Assembly (NCBI GenBank): GCA_947500035.1
Contig: CANMQP010000005.1
Span: 186,001-250,000 of the forward strand
Direction of reading: 5' to 3'
DNA length: 64,000 nt
From: an uncultured Kiloniellaceae bacterium
GTDB lineage: Bacteria; Pseudomonadota; Alphaproteobacteria; Kiloniellales; Kiloniellaceae
The position numbers and the translations under genes were made by a program. The notes below the pieces were generated by a model. That model did no database searches. It was not told the DNA's origin and saw only the letters and a list, made by a program, of their open reading frames with translations. Shown one piece after another: positions 7,940 to 15,859 of this stretch; position 1 is the stretch's first letter; each line of letters opens with the position of its first letter.

Positions 7940-8917
7940 AAATTCCGCTTCCGGCGCTCCGGGTGGCGCGGTCTTCAATCCCTGAAGCCTTGAGGTATTG
8001 CGCCGGCTACACTGCCGACCTTTGGCCCCATTGAGGCCCTATGACTTCAGCGCGCCCGGCCCAAACTCCTGTGACCCGAACTCCGATAAACCGGACCCGG
8101 TTGGGGCATGAATTGACCAGGCATCCATCTTGCTCCCGGTTCTGACAGACTCTGAGACCTGATCCGGGTCTCCTCGCTCTCTTCAAAGCTCTGCCATCCG
8201 CGCCCTCAGTCTATTCCCATCCTGAGTCTATTCCTATCCGGAGCTCTTTACCTTCCGTCTCGGTCCGAGGTCTTCGGACGGCCATTTTCTGATCTGTGCT
8301 GCTGGTGTGGCGGAACTCGCACGTTCTTCCGAGGGGGGGCGCGGTGCGCGCGTTCTGCGCTGTGAGGCAGGCTTGGGTGGGGCAGGTTGGCTTGACGCGC
8401 ACAAATGCGGCCCGAACTGGCGATAGGATGATGAGGCTTTGCCCTGGGCTAACGCTTCAACCCGGCCTGCCATGCCATGTCTGAAGCTGCGCGGAAATAC
8501 GAAGCTCGTCATTCTCACCGTCTGCTGGTGTGGTCTGTGATGGCAGAACCCATGCAGCATACCCATGCAGCAGAATTCAAGTTGCAAATACCCTGCTTCC
8601 GGCTGGCCGGGTGACGTCTGCACTTCAAGTTAAACACGTAAAAAGAGAGCGTTTTGGGGTTTCTGGTCTCGATCCTGGGTACAGACACCTAGCGTGTGAT
8701 CGAAAGGCTAGTTTTTTAATAATATCATCGCTAGACATATTAATAAGGTTTATAATCATACCAATATAGGTAGGCAATTGATGGTAAACGATCTAAAAAT
8801 ATTCGCGTATAGATATTATTCATGTTAACGCTGTTTGGCCACAATCCATGAAAGGTTGTGTAGAAAACAATTTATAGGTGTGCAAATAGGCATAAATTTC
8901 CACAAAAACCCATCAAA
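7940..8917. other. Non-coding stretch, no gene seen
   Basis: About 1 kb with no ORF of recognisable type on either strand. The first half is rich in C/T words and contains an imperfect two-copy 17-18 bp repeat (8206-8239, AGTCTATTCC). The second half becomes A/T-rich towards the flagellin 3 control region. It probably represents decayed sequence between flagellin copies. Confidence 0.5.
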
Positions 8918-8955
8918 GGCAAAAATTTCCTAGCGCTACTCGGCAAAAACTGCCT
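8918..8955. promoter_or_regulatory. Upstream block of flagellin 3 (A/T motif plus ftr-like repeat)
   Basis: Two parts: GGCAAAAATTTCCTAGC at 8918-8934, and CGGCA-AAAAC-TGCCT at 8941-8955. The two parts start 23 bases apart, exactly as upstream of flagellin 4 (10556/10579) and the mini-flagellin (42026/42049). The second part is centred about 96 bp from the -12 element. Confidence 0.6.
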
Positions 8956-9029
8956 TGAGAGAATTTTTCAAATTAACTAACCACTTGAAGTTGTTCGATT
9001 TTCGGAATTTAAAAATTAGGAAAAAAAAC

Positions 9030-9044
9030 TGGCACCATACTTGC
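9030..9044 (+). promoter_or_regulatory. Sigma-54 promoter of flagellin 3
   Basis: TGGCACCATACTTGC, GG-N10-GC. Predicted leader about 127 nt. Confidence 0.85.
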
Positions 9045-9121
9045 GTGTAAAATCCGGACACGGATATTCCGTAATTGGATCTATTTGTGTGCGGTCAGCC
9101 AAGTAGGTTGTCATTTTTCGG

Positions 9122-9171
9122 GGCCTTTCCAAGAAGGAGAGGTTGTCAACTTCAAGTAGAAGGATTTTATC
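9122..9171 (+). promoter_or_regulatory. Conserved 50-nt flagellin leader, copy 1
   Basis: Runs from GGCCTTTCC to the base before the ATG. It carries a distal purine tract (AAGAAGGAGAGG) that can pair with CCTTTCC, and a proximal Shine-Dalgarno AAGGA seven to eleven bases before the ATG. The same 50-nt element precedes flagellins 4, 5, 6 and the mini-flagellin. Confidence 0.75.
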
Positions 9172-10017
9172 ATGCCAGTCGTAGCTACAAATACGGCCGC
9201 CAACACGGCCACGCGTTTCCTCAACAACAACACCGCGATGACTTCGGGTTCCGTCGGCAAGCTTGCCTCCGGTTCGCGTATTGTGAAGGCCTCGGACGAT
9301 GCGGCCGGTCTCGCGATCGCTGCCCGTCTGAATTCGGATGTCGTTGCTTTGCAGCAGGCTTCCGTCAACGCTTCTCAGGGCGGTTCTATGGTTCAGGTTG
9401 CCGACGGTGGCCTGGCGCGTATCGGTGACGTTCTTCAGCGGATGAAAGCCCTGGCAGCTGCTTCGCTGTCCGGTGTTCCGACCAACAACGAACGTGCTTT
9501 CATCGACGCTGAGTTCCAGCAGCTGGTCCAAGAAATTGACGGTATGGCGGCGACGACCCGCTTTAACGGTGCTTCGCTCTTGGATGGCACGACCACAAAC
9601 GCGAGCTTCTTTGTCGGCACTGCTGCAGCCGATACGATTGACGTCAACTTCACGTCGCTGGCCGGTGGTTCCGCAGGCACGACTTTTGACTCGGCCGCCC
9701 TGTTCGGTACCGGCGGTACAAGTGTCAGCACCGCCGCTCTCGCGTCCTCCGCGATGACGTCCGTCGATGCTGCGATTGACGTCATTTCGGAAGCGCGGGC
9801 GAATGCGGGTGCGTTTATGTCGCGTTTCGAGTTCCGCGGTCAGCAGATCGCGACCTCGACCGAAAACATCCAGGCTGCCGAATCGGCCATCTCGGATGTC
9901 GATCTGGCGGCGGAACAGGCCAAGTTGGTGTCTTCACAGGTCCTTGTTCAGGCCTCGGTCTCGGCGCTCTCCCAGGCCAATCAGATCCCGCAGTCACTCC
10001 TGCGAGTTCTTCAGTAG
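9172..10017 (+). CDS. fliC: Flagellin 3 (subfamily 2)
   Basis: 281 residues. Filament subunit with intact D0/D1 ends: N-terminal MPVVATNTAANTATRFLNNN and GKLASGSRIVKASDDAAGLA, C-terminal AESAISDVDLAAEQAKLVSS ending QIPQSLLRVLQ. The middle (about 135-195) is short and variable. It is transcribed alone from its own sigma-54 promoter and closed by a strong terminator. It is slightly more divergent from flagellins 4-6 than they are from each other. Confidence 0.95.
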   Translation: MPVVATNTAANTATRFLNNNTAMTSGSVGKLASGSRIVKASDDAAGLAIAARLNSDVVALQQASVNASQGGSMVQVADGGLARIGDVLQRMKALAAASLSGVPTNNERAFIDAEFQQLVQEIDGMAATTRFNGASLLDGTTTNASFFVGTAAADTIDVNFTSLAGGSAGTTFDSAALFGTGGTSVSTAALASSAMTSVDAAIDVISEARANAGAFMSRFEFRGQQIATSTENIQAAESAISDVDLAAEQAKLVSSQVLVQASVSALSQANQIPQSLLRVLQ

Positions 10018-10084
10018 AGGTTTTGAAGCAGAGCCGTTCCTGACGAACTTCGTCGGGAACGGCCGAGCTCCAAAGGTTTTAGAC

Positions 10085-10119
10085 AAAAAGGGCGGCGTGG
10101 TTCTCACGCCGCCCTTTTT
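10085..10119. terminator. Terminator after flagellin 3
   Basis: 15-bp perfect stem (AAAAAGGGCGGCGTG / its complement) with loop GTTCT and flanking A and T runs, so it could work in both directions. The GGGCGGCGT stem core recurs in the terminator after flagellin 6. Confidence 0.9.
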
Positions 10120-10555
10120 GAGTCCGTGACTCCTGAAGGCCACCGGTTTCGGGGCTCTCAGTTTCTAGGATCTCCGGTTTTCGGGGATCTCCGGTTTTCG
10201 GGGTCTCCGTTGTGCAGAGCCGCCAGTTTTTTTAAGCTTCCTCGCTTTGAGGCTCTCTGTGACTTCAGCGCCTTCAGGTTCAGACCAACCGCTATCAGGC
10301 CCATCATTCCAGGTCCCATCGTCCAGGCCCCGTCGTTTAAGGCCTCCGGCTTTCGACTTCCCGGATCGTGCGCTAATCGGATTGTGTGCTTTGCGGATTT
10401 TAGGGCCTTGAGGTCGAGAGATATCCGAATTGATCATTTCAACCTTATAAGATATTGAAATATAATGAAAAAATGAAAAAAATCGGCCTCTCTTAGCCGA
10501 TTTTTCTCCTTTTTGGCACCTTGCCCGGAAAAAAATGCCGCCTCGGCAGGCCTCC
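10120..10555. other. Non-coding stretch with a short repeat and a hairpin
   Basis: No gene is recognisable. It contains a perfect two-copy 17-bp tandem repeat (GATCTCCGGTTTTCGGG, 10169-10202) and a terminator-like stem AAAAATCGGC / GCCGATTTTT at 10477-10505. The word composition resembles the non-coding region after flagellin 2. Confidence 0.5.
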
Positions 10556-10593
10556 GGCAGAAATTTCCTACCTTCAGAGGGCAAATTTTGCCG
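10556..10593. promoter_or_regulatory. Upstream block of flagellin 4
   Basis: GGCAGAAATTTCCTACC at 10556-10572 and GGGCA-AATTT-TGCCG at 10579-10593, with the same 23-base offset as at flagellin 3 and the mini-flagellin. Centred about 95 bp from the -12 element. Confidence 0.6.
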
Positions 10594-10666
10594 GGCCAGA
10601 AAATAGACCGTAAGCTAACCAATTGAATTTATTTATTACTCAGCAAACGATTTTTGCGTGAAAAGC

Positions 10667-10681
10667 TGGCATTGGAATTGC
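10667..10681 (+). promoter_or_regulatory. Sigma-54 promoter of the flagellin 4-5-6 unit
   Basis: TGGCATTGGAATTGC, GG-N10-GC. No separate promoter is seen in the 81-bp gaps before flagellins 5 and 6, so all three are probably one transcript ending at the terminator at 13507. Confidence 0.8.
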
Positions 10682-10756
10682 GTGTAAGCAGCCGGTTCCG
10701 TAAGTGAGCATTTGAATTTTACGGTGCCGGGATGGCTAAGTAGGCGATCCTAGAGT

Positions 10757-10806
10757 GGCCTTTCCAGGAAGGAGAGGTTTCAAACTTCAAGTAGAAGGAC
10801 TTTAAC
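10757..10806 (+). promoter_or_regulatory. Conserved 50-nt flagellin leader, copy 2
   Basis: GGCCTTTCCAGGAAGGAGAGG at its 5' end (first 20 bases shared with copies 3 and 4), then CTTCAAGTAGAAGGA before the ATG of flagellin 4. Confidence 0.75.
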
Positions 10807-11640
10807 ATGCCAGTCGTTGCTACAAATACGGCCGCCAACACGGCCACACGTTTTTTGAACAACAACACCAATATGGCTGCATCTTCCGTGGGCAAGCTTG
10901 CCTCGGGTTCGCGCATTGTGCGGGCTTCGGACGATGCGGCGGGTCTTGCGATTGCCGCACGTCTGAATTCCGACGTTGTTGCTCTGCAGCAGGCTTCCAT
11001 CAACGCCTCTCAGGGTGCGTCGATGGTTCAGGTCGCCGACGGTGGCCTGGCGCGTATCGGTGACGTTCTTCAGCGGATGAAAGCTCTGGCAGCAGCCTCG
11101 CTGTCCGGTGTTCCAACCAATAACGAACGTGCCTTCATCGATGCGGAATATCAGGAACTGATCAACGAAGTTAACGGTATTACGGCGACAACCCGTTTTA
11201 ACGGTGCTTCGCTTTTGGACGGCACGAGTACGACCTCGGCTTCTTTCTTCGTGGGCACCGATGCCGCCGATCTTATCACGGTCGATTTTAGTGGCCTCGG
11301 GGGTGTGACCAACTTTACGGCGGCCACACTGCTTCTGACCGCAACTGTTACCACCGCCGCTAACGCTACCACGGCGATGGGGCAGGTTGACAATGCGATC
11401 GACGAAGTCTCTGAAGCACGGGCGAACGCGGGTGCATTCATTTCCCGTTTCGAGTTCCGTGGTCAGCAGATCGCGACCTCTACTGAAAACATCCAGGCCG
11501 CAGAATCGGCTATCTCGGATGTGGATTTGGCTGCCGAACAGGCCAAGCTGGTGTCTTCACAGGTTCTTGTGCAGGCCGCGGTTTCGGCTCTATCTCAGGC
11601 CAATCAGATCCCGCAGTCACTCCTGCGAGTTCTTCAGTAG
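10807..11640 (+). CDS. fliC: Flagellin 4 (subfamily 2)
   Basis: 277 residues with both conserved flagellin ends intact. The middle is shorter than in flagellins 3 and 5, with a threonine- and alanine-rich stretch around residues 165-190. First gene of a three-flagellin tandem. The start ATG is fixed by the conserved leader and by MPVVATNTAANTATRFLNNN, shared with flagellins 3, 5 and 6. Filament subunit. Confidence 0.95.
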   Translation: MPVVATNTAANTATRFLNNNTNMAASSVGKLASGSRIVRASDDAAGLAIAARLNSDVVALQQASINASQGASMVQVADGGLARIGDVLQRMKALAAASLSGVPTNNERAFIDAEYQELINEVNGITATTRFNGASLLDGTSTTSASFFVGTDAADLITVDFSGLGGVTNFTAATLLLTATVTTAANATTAMGQVDNAIDEVSEARANAGAFISRFEFRGQQIATSTENIQAAESAISDVDLAAEQAKLVSSQVLVQAAVSALSQANQIPQSLLRVLQ

Positions 11641-11671
11641 GCTGAGATCGTCATCTCGGCGATTTCTTAGC

Positions 11672-11721
11672 GGCCTTTCCAGGAAGGAGAGGTTTCGAAC
11701 TTCAAGTAGAAGGATTTTAAC
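11672..11721 (+). promoter_or_regulatory. Conserved 50-nt flagellin leader, copy 3
   Basis: Same element inside the flagellin 4-5 gap, where no promoter is present. This supports a role in translation or mRNA handling rather than transcription initiation. Confidence 0.75.
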
Positions 11722-12567
11722 ATGCCAGTAGTAGCTACAAATACGGCCGCCAACACGGCCACACGTTTTCTGAACAACAACACCAATATGGCGTCGTCTT
11801 CCGTGGGCAAGCTTGCCTCCGGTTCGCGCATTGTGCGGGCTTCGGACGACGCTGCGGGTCTTGCGATTGCCGCACGTCTGAATTCCGACGTGGTCGCTCT
11901 TCAGCAGTCTGCCATCAACGCCTCTCAGGGCGCCTCGATGGTTCAGGTCGCCGACGGCGGTCTGGGACGTATCGGTGACGTTCTTCAGCGGATGAAAGCC
12001 CTGGCAGCGGCCTCGCTGTCCGGTGTTCCGACCAATAACGAACGTGCCTTCATCAATGCGGAGTTTTCCGAGCTCAGCAACGAAATCACCGGTATTGCGA
12101 ACACGACTCGCTTTAACGGCGCTTCACTGCTGAGCGGCACCACGACCAACGCAGCTTTCTTCGTTGGTACGGATGCCGCCGACCTTATCTCGGTCGACTT
12201 TACCTCCTTGGGCAGCACGAACGGCACTGCCGCACAGACCTTCGGTGCGGCGGCTCTGGGTATTGCGTCCACGGTTGCGACGGCGGCCAACGCCGCTTCC
12301 GCGATGGCACAGGTTGATGCCGCGATTGACATCATCTCGTCCGCGCGTGCGAATGCGGGTGCATTTATCTCGCGTTTTGAGTTCCGTGGTCAGCAGATCG
12401 CGACCTCTACTGAAAACATCCAGGCCGCAGAATCGGCTATCTCGGATGTGGATTTGGCTGCCGAACAGGCCAAGCTGGTGTCTTCACAGGTCCTTGTGCA
12501 GGCCTCGGTCTCGGCTCTATCCCAGGCCAATCAGATCCCGCAGTCACTCCTGCGAGTTCTTCAGTAA
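11722..12567 (+). CDS. fliC: Flagellin 5 (subfamily 2)
   Basis: 281 residues, middle gene of the tandem. Conserved ends intact. The D1 region differs from its neighbours at NTTRFNGASLLSGTTTN (others have DGT) and at IDIISSARANAGAF, where the usual E of ISEARAN is S. Its 3' coding end is nearly identical to those of flagellins 4 and 6, suggesting recent duplication or gene conversion. Filament subunit. Confidence 0.95.
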   Translation: MPVVATNTAANTATRFLNNNTNMASSSVGKLASGSRIVRASDDAAGLAIAARLNSDVVALQQSAINASQGASMVQVADGGLGRIGDVLQRMKALAAASLSGVPTNNERAFINAEFSELSNEITGIANTTRFNGASLLSGTTTNAAFFVGTDAADLISVDFTSLGSTNGTAAQTFGAAALGIASTVATAANAASAMAQVDAAIDIISSARANAGAFISRFEFRGQQIATSTENIQAAESAISDVDLAAEQAKLVSSQVLVQASVSALSQANQIPQSLLRVLQ

Positions 12568-12598
12568 GCTGAGATCGTCACGTTGGCGATCTCTTAGC

Positions 12599-12648
12599 GG
12601 CCTTTCCAGGAAGGAGAGGTTTAGGTCTTCAAGTAGAAGGATTTTATC
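12599..12648 (+). promoter_or_regulatory. Conserved 50-nt flagellin leader, copy 4
   Basis: Same 50-nt element in the flagellin 5-6 gap, directly before the ATG. Confidence 0.75.
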
Positions 12649-13482
12649 ATGCCTGTCGTTGCTACAAATACGGCCGCCAACACGGCCACACGTTTTCTGA
12701 ACAACAACACCAATATGGCGTCGTCTTCCGTGGGCAAGCTTGCCTCGGGTTCGCGTATCGTGCGGGCTTCGGACGATGCGGCGGGTCTTGCGATTGCGGC
12801 ACGTCTGAATTCCGATGTTGTTGCTCTGCAGCAGGCTTCCATCAACGCCTCTCAGGGTGCGTCGATGGTTCAGGTTGCCGACGGTGGTTTGAATCGTATC
12901 GGTGACGTTCTTCAGCGGATGAAAGCTCTGGCAGCGGCCTCGCTGTCCGGTGTTCCAACCAATAACGAACGTGCTTTCATCGATGCGGAATATTCGGAGC
13001 TGAGGAACGAAATCAACGGTATTGCGGCCACAACCCGCTTTAACGGTGATTCGCTCCTCGATGGTACCGGTACGGCCGTGGCCTCTTTCTTCGTGGGCAC
13101 CGATGCCGCCGATCTTATCACGGTCGGTTTTGCTTCCCTGGCGACTGCGGCAAACTTCACGTCGGGTACTTTGGCCGTTACGACGGCTGTTGATACTGCC
13201 GCCAATGCCGCGTTAGCCATGGCCGAGGTCGATGCTGCAATCGATGAGATCTCGGAAGCTCGGGCGAACGCGGGTGCGTTTATCTCGCGTTTTGAGTTCC
13301 GTGGTCAGCAGATCGCGACCTCTACCGAAAACATCCAGGCCGCAGAGTCGGCCATCTCGGATGTGGATCTGGCTGCCGAACAGGCCAAGCTGGTGTCTTC
13401 ACAGGTCCTTGTGCAGGCCTCGGTCTCGGCCTTGTCCCAGGCCAACCAGATACCGCAGTCACTCCTGCGAGTGCTTCAGTAG
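12649..13482 (+). CDS. fliC: Flagellin 6 (subfamily 2)
   Basis: 277 residues, last gene of the tandem. N-terminal 110 residues almost match flagellins 4 and 5. The variable middle (about 135-190) is distinct, rich in A, T and V. The C-terminal D1/D0 block is intact, ending QIPQSLLRVLQ. A hairpin terminator follows 25 bases after the stop. Filament subunit. Confidence 0.95.
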   Translation: MPVVATNTAANTATRFLNNNTNMASSSVGKLASGSRIVRASDDAAGLAIAARLNSDVVALQQASINASQGASMVQVADGGLNRIGDVLQRMKALAAASLSGVPTNNERAFIDAEYSELRNEINGIAATTRFNGDSLLDGTGTAVASFFVGTDAADLITVGFASLATAANFTSGTLAVTTAVDTAANAALAMAEVDAAIDEISEARANAGAFISRFEFRGQQIATSTENIQAAESAISDVDLAAEQAKLVSSQVLVQASVSALSQANQIPQSLLRVLQ

Positions 13483-13506
13483 ACGGCGTTTTGACGTTTT
13501 AAACGG

Positions 13507-13538
13507 GAAGGGCGGCGTAGTTTTCACGCCGCCCTTTC
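13507..13538 (+). terminator. Terminator after flagellin 6
   Basis: Stem AAGGGCGGCGT / ACGCCGCCCTT with loop AGTTTTC, followed by a weak T run (TTTCT). Related in sequence to the flagellin 3 terminator. Confidence 0.75.
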
Positions 13539-13569
13539 TGATTCTGATATTGCCGAAGCCTTGCCGTTT

Positions 13570-14637
13570 TCAGGTGACGCCCAGGCGCTCGCTCGCAAGC
13601 TTCGTTCCCTCGATCCGCGCCTTGATCTTGGCAAAGGCGGTGGCCCGTGCGGTGACGATATCATCGCCGAAGGGCGAGAAGCCGCAGTCGTCGGTGGTGC
13701 CCAGATTGCTGACCCCGATGTGTTCCGCCGCCTGCAGGGCCCGGTCGCACACGGTCTCGGCGGTCTCGATTTCCTCGTTGATCGGGTCGATCACGCCGAT
13801 ATAGATCTTCTGTCCGGCCCGGCGTTCATGAGCGATCAGATCGAGCACCCGGGTTTTATCCGGCTCGCTCGCCATCTGAATAAAGAAACGGCCCGCGTTC
13901 AGCTTGAAGAGATCGGGCAGCAGTTCGGCATAATCCACCTCTGCGGAGTGGGTGGAATCGTGATCGCCGCCGGGGCAGGTGTGGACACCGATCATGGATC
14001 TCTCGTCCTCGGAAAAGCGATCGAGCACCGCGTTGTTCAGTGCGACGAATTCGCGCAGCAGACCGCGCGAAGGATCGAGCTTGCAGGACAGGCGCCCCTC
14101 GGTGAAATCGATCTGTACGCTTACCGCGCCCGCGTCGATCGCCGAGCGGATATCCTTGGCGCACTCTTCGGTCAGATCCTTGATGAACTGGTCGCGGCTG
14201 TAGCCTTCGATCCCATCCGGCGGATAAATCAGGCTGAGCGCCGAAGGCGCGATTACGGCCTGTTTGATCATCTTGTGGGTATGCTTGCGCGCCTGCCTGA
14301 CGTAGTCGCCGGTCGTGGCCGCATAGCGGAAGGGGCCTTTGGTCAGCCGGGGCAGCTGGCGGCTATGGCCGTCTTCAAAGGGAATGATCACGCCGTCGGC
14401 CGCCAGGTTGTCGAGGCCGGTCAGCGGGTAGGAAATAAAACTGGGTTTCGAATGCTCGCCGTCGGTGATGATCTGCGACCCCGTGGCCTCCATCTCCTTG
14501 AGGGTCTCGGCCACGGCCCGCTCGGTGACCTCCGCGAAGCCCGCTTCGTCGAGCGATCCCTCGGCATGCTGCCGCATCGCCTCGATCAGATAGGCCGGGC
14601 GCGGTACGCTGCCGATCGCCTCTGTCGGAATCCCCAT
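13570..14637 (-). CDS. MetE C-terminal-like (cobalamin-independent methionine synthase family) protein
   Basis: 355 residues, about the size of the catalytic half of MetE without its N-terminal domain. The four zinc ligands of the MetE catalytic domain appear kept: H219 and C221 (GVHTCPGGDHD), E258 (MASEPDKTR) and C318 (TTDDCGF). Such stand-alone proteins are often of unknown methyl donor; some act in methylotrophic or core-MetE systems, so homocysteine methylation is not assured. It is divergent from the cobalamin-riboswitch operon at 15052. No riboswitch is seen on its own side. Confidence 0.8.
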   Translation of the reverse strand: MGIPTEAIGSVPRPAYLIEAMRQHAEGSLDEAGFAEVTERAVAETLKEMEATGSQIITDGEHSKPSFISYPLTGLDNLAADGVIIPFEDGHSRQLPRLTKGPFRYAATTGDYVRQARKHTHKMIKQAVIAPSALSLIYPPDGIEGYSRDQFIKDLTEECAKDIRSAIDAGAVSVQIDFTEGRLSCKLDPSRGLLREFVALNNAVLDRFSEDERSMIGVHTCPGGDHDSTHSAEVDYAELLPDLFKLNAGRFFIQMASEPDKTRVLDLIAHERRAGQKIYIGVIDPINEEIETAETVCDRALQAAEHIGVSNLGTTDDCGFSPFGDDIVTARATAFAKIKARIEGTKLASERLGVT

Positions 14638-14674
14638 AACAGCCTCCCTGAAATTTCTGTGCCTGCTTCTTCTA

Positions 14675-14762
14675 TGCGCGGCATTAGGCTCTCACCTGCG
14701 CGGCGTTAGGCTCGCACCTGCGCGGCGTTAGGCTCGCACCTGCGCGGCATTAGGCTCGCACC
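14675..14762. repeat. 22-bp tandem repeat, four copies
   Basis: Unit TTAGGCTCGCACCTGCGCGG plus two bases, with TTA starts at 14684, 14706, 14728 and 14750. One C/T change and a few G/A changes separate the copies. It lies in the upstream region of the MetE-like gene. Confidence 0.85.
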
Positions 14763-14825
14763 CTCTGTCGCAAATTACAATCACATGCCGATTGCGGCGG
14801 GAATAGTCGGCTTGACAGAGTAAAG

Positions 14826-14845
14826 TGTAATGTTATAACAATACA
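14826..14845. promoter_or_regulatory. Zur/Fur-like palindromic operator
   Basis: TGTAATGTTATAACAATACA is a 20-bp near-perfect palindrome (two mismatches) around the core TGTTATAACA, which is typical of Zur-type boxes. It lies between the MetE-like gene and the riboswitch. The regulated direction is not clear. Confidence 0.45.
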
Positions 14846-15051
14846 TATTATCATATTGAACGGTGGGATTGATGAGGTTCGATGGGTGGGTTTCGATGGG
14901 TGGTTTGCCGTAAAGCCGGTGGAATGAATAGAATTTTAGGGGGGCGGCAGCTGTCCGTTGCTCGTCGTCCTTGCTTTGAAAGAGCGGTTTAAGACTGCGG
15001 CTTAAGAATGCAAACTTGACATCCCGCCCGGCTTCGCTGATTCCTGTTTGT

Positions 15052-15243
15052 GATGGTTCCCGGAGTCTGAAGCTGCCTCTGGGATGAAAAGGGAACACGG
15101 TGCGGCGTACCCATCAGGGACCAATACCGTGGCTGCCCCCGCAACTGTGAGCGGTGTGTTCTTCCGCCCTAAGCCACTGACCGGAAAGCAAATGGTCGGG
15201 AAGGCGCGGAAGAATGGAAGCCGTGAGCCAGGAGACCTGCCAT
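15052..15243 (+). ncRNA. Cobalamin (B12) riboswitch
   Basis: The conserved landmarks occur in order: GATGGTTCC start, AAAAGGGAACACGGTG (15077 onward), GGCTGCCCCCGCAACTGTGA (15131-15150, the B12-box region), AAGCCACTGACC, and GAAGCCGTGAGCCAGGAGAC near the 3' end. About 120 nt separate it from the ATG at 15365. There, CCTCC (about 15339) can pair with the GGAGG ribosome-binding site at about 15355, so control of translation is plausible. Confidence 0.92.
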
Positions 15244-15364
15244 CACATGTTCAATTCGACCCGGACGGGGTGTGCCGGTGGAACGACGAGCAAGACCGGG
15301 TCCGTCATCCCTCCCAAGCTTAGTCCGTTCACCCGTCCCCTCCTGCCGCGTCGCGGAGGTGTGA

Positions 15365-15859
15365 ATGGAAAGCTCTGGAAAAGCGCGGCAGCGCCATCGC
15401 ATCCTTGTCTGCACCAGCTGCAAGGGCAAAAGACCCGAGAGCAGGCCTGGCCAGACGTTGATCGAAGGCTTGCGCGCCGCGCTGAACGACGAATATGGAG
15501 ACGGCCCCGGCTTGGAGATCGCCGGCTGCGAGGTCACCGGCTTGGAGACCACCGGCTTGGAGACCACCGGCTTCGAGGTCACCGGCGTTGCCTGCATGGC
15601 GGGCTGCGGAAGGCCCTGCACCCTGGCGTTCCAGGCGCAGGACAAGGCCTTCTATCTCTTCGGCAAGCTCGACCCGGCGCGCGATCTGCCGGGCCTGGTG
15701 GAATTCGCCCGGCTCTACCGGGCGCGCGCGGACGGCTGGTCAAATGCGGCGGAACGTCCGGCCTCCCTGCGCTCCAAGACGCTCGCGCGCATCCCGGCCT
15801 TTACCGCGCTTCGCGAAGAAAAAGATGAGCCTGTTTTTCTGACTGCGGCGAATTCCTGA
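15365..15859 (+). CDS. DUF1636 putative metal-binding protein
   Basis: 164 residues. Family features are the N-terminal ILVCTSCKGKRPESRPG (CxxC, residues about 14-30) and VACMAGCGRPCTLAFQ (CxxxCxxxC), giving cysteines that could bind metal or an Fe-S cluster. DUF1636 proteins recur in B12-regulated loci, fitting the riboswitch just upstream. Residues 49-73 are five near-identical pentapeptides (GLEIA, GCEVT, GLETT, GLETT, GFEVT) encoded by 15-bp DNA repeats, an insertion not usual for the family. Its stop overlaps the next ATG. Molecular function is unknown. Confidence 0.8.
   Translation: MESSGKARQRHRILVCTSCKGKRPESRPGQTLIEGLRAALNDEYGDGPGLEIAGCEVTGLETTGLETTGFEVTGVACMAGCGRPCTLAFQAQDKAFYLFGKLDPARDLPGLVEFARLYRARADGWSNAAERPASLRSKTLARIPAFTALREEKDEPVFLTAANS

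Noticed and set aside
8206-8239. Possible CRISPR or repeat array after flagellin 2
   Set aside because: Only two imperfect 17-18 bp copies without spacers; no cas genes.
13561-14709. 382-codon plus-strand frame opposite the MetE-like gene
   Set aside because: The minus strand encodes the conserved zinc ligands and family blocks; the plus-strand frame has no recognisable domain.
15084-15323. An open 79-codon frame inside the cobalamin riboswitch
   Set aside because: The bases are explained by conserved riboswitch elements, and the frame has no ribosome-binding site.
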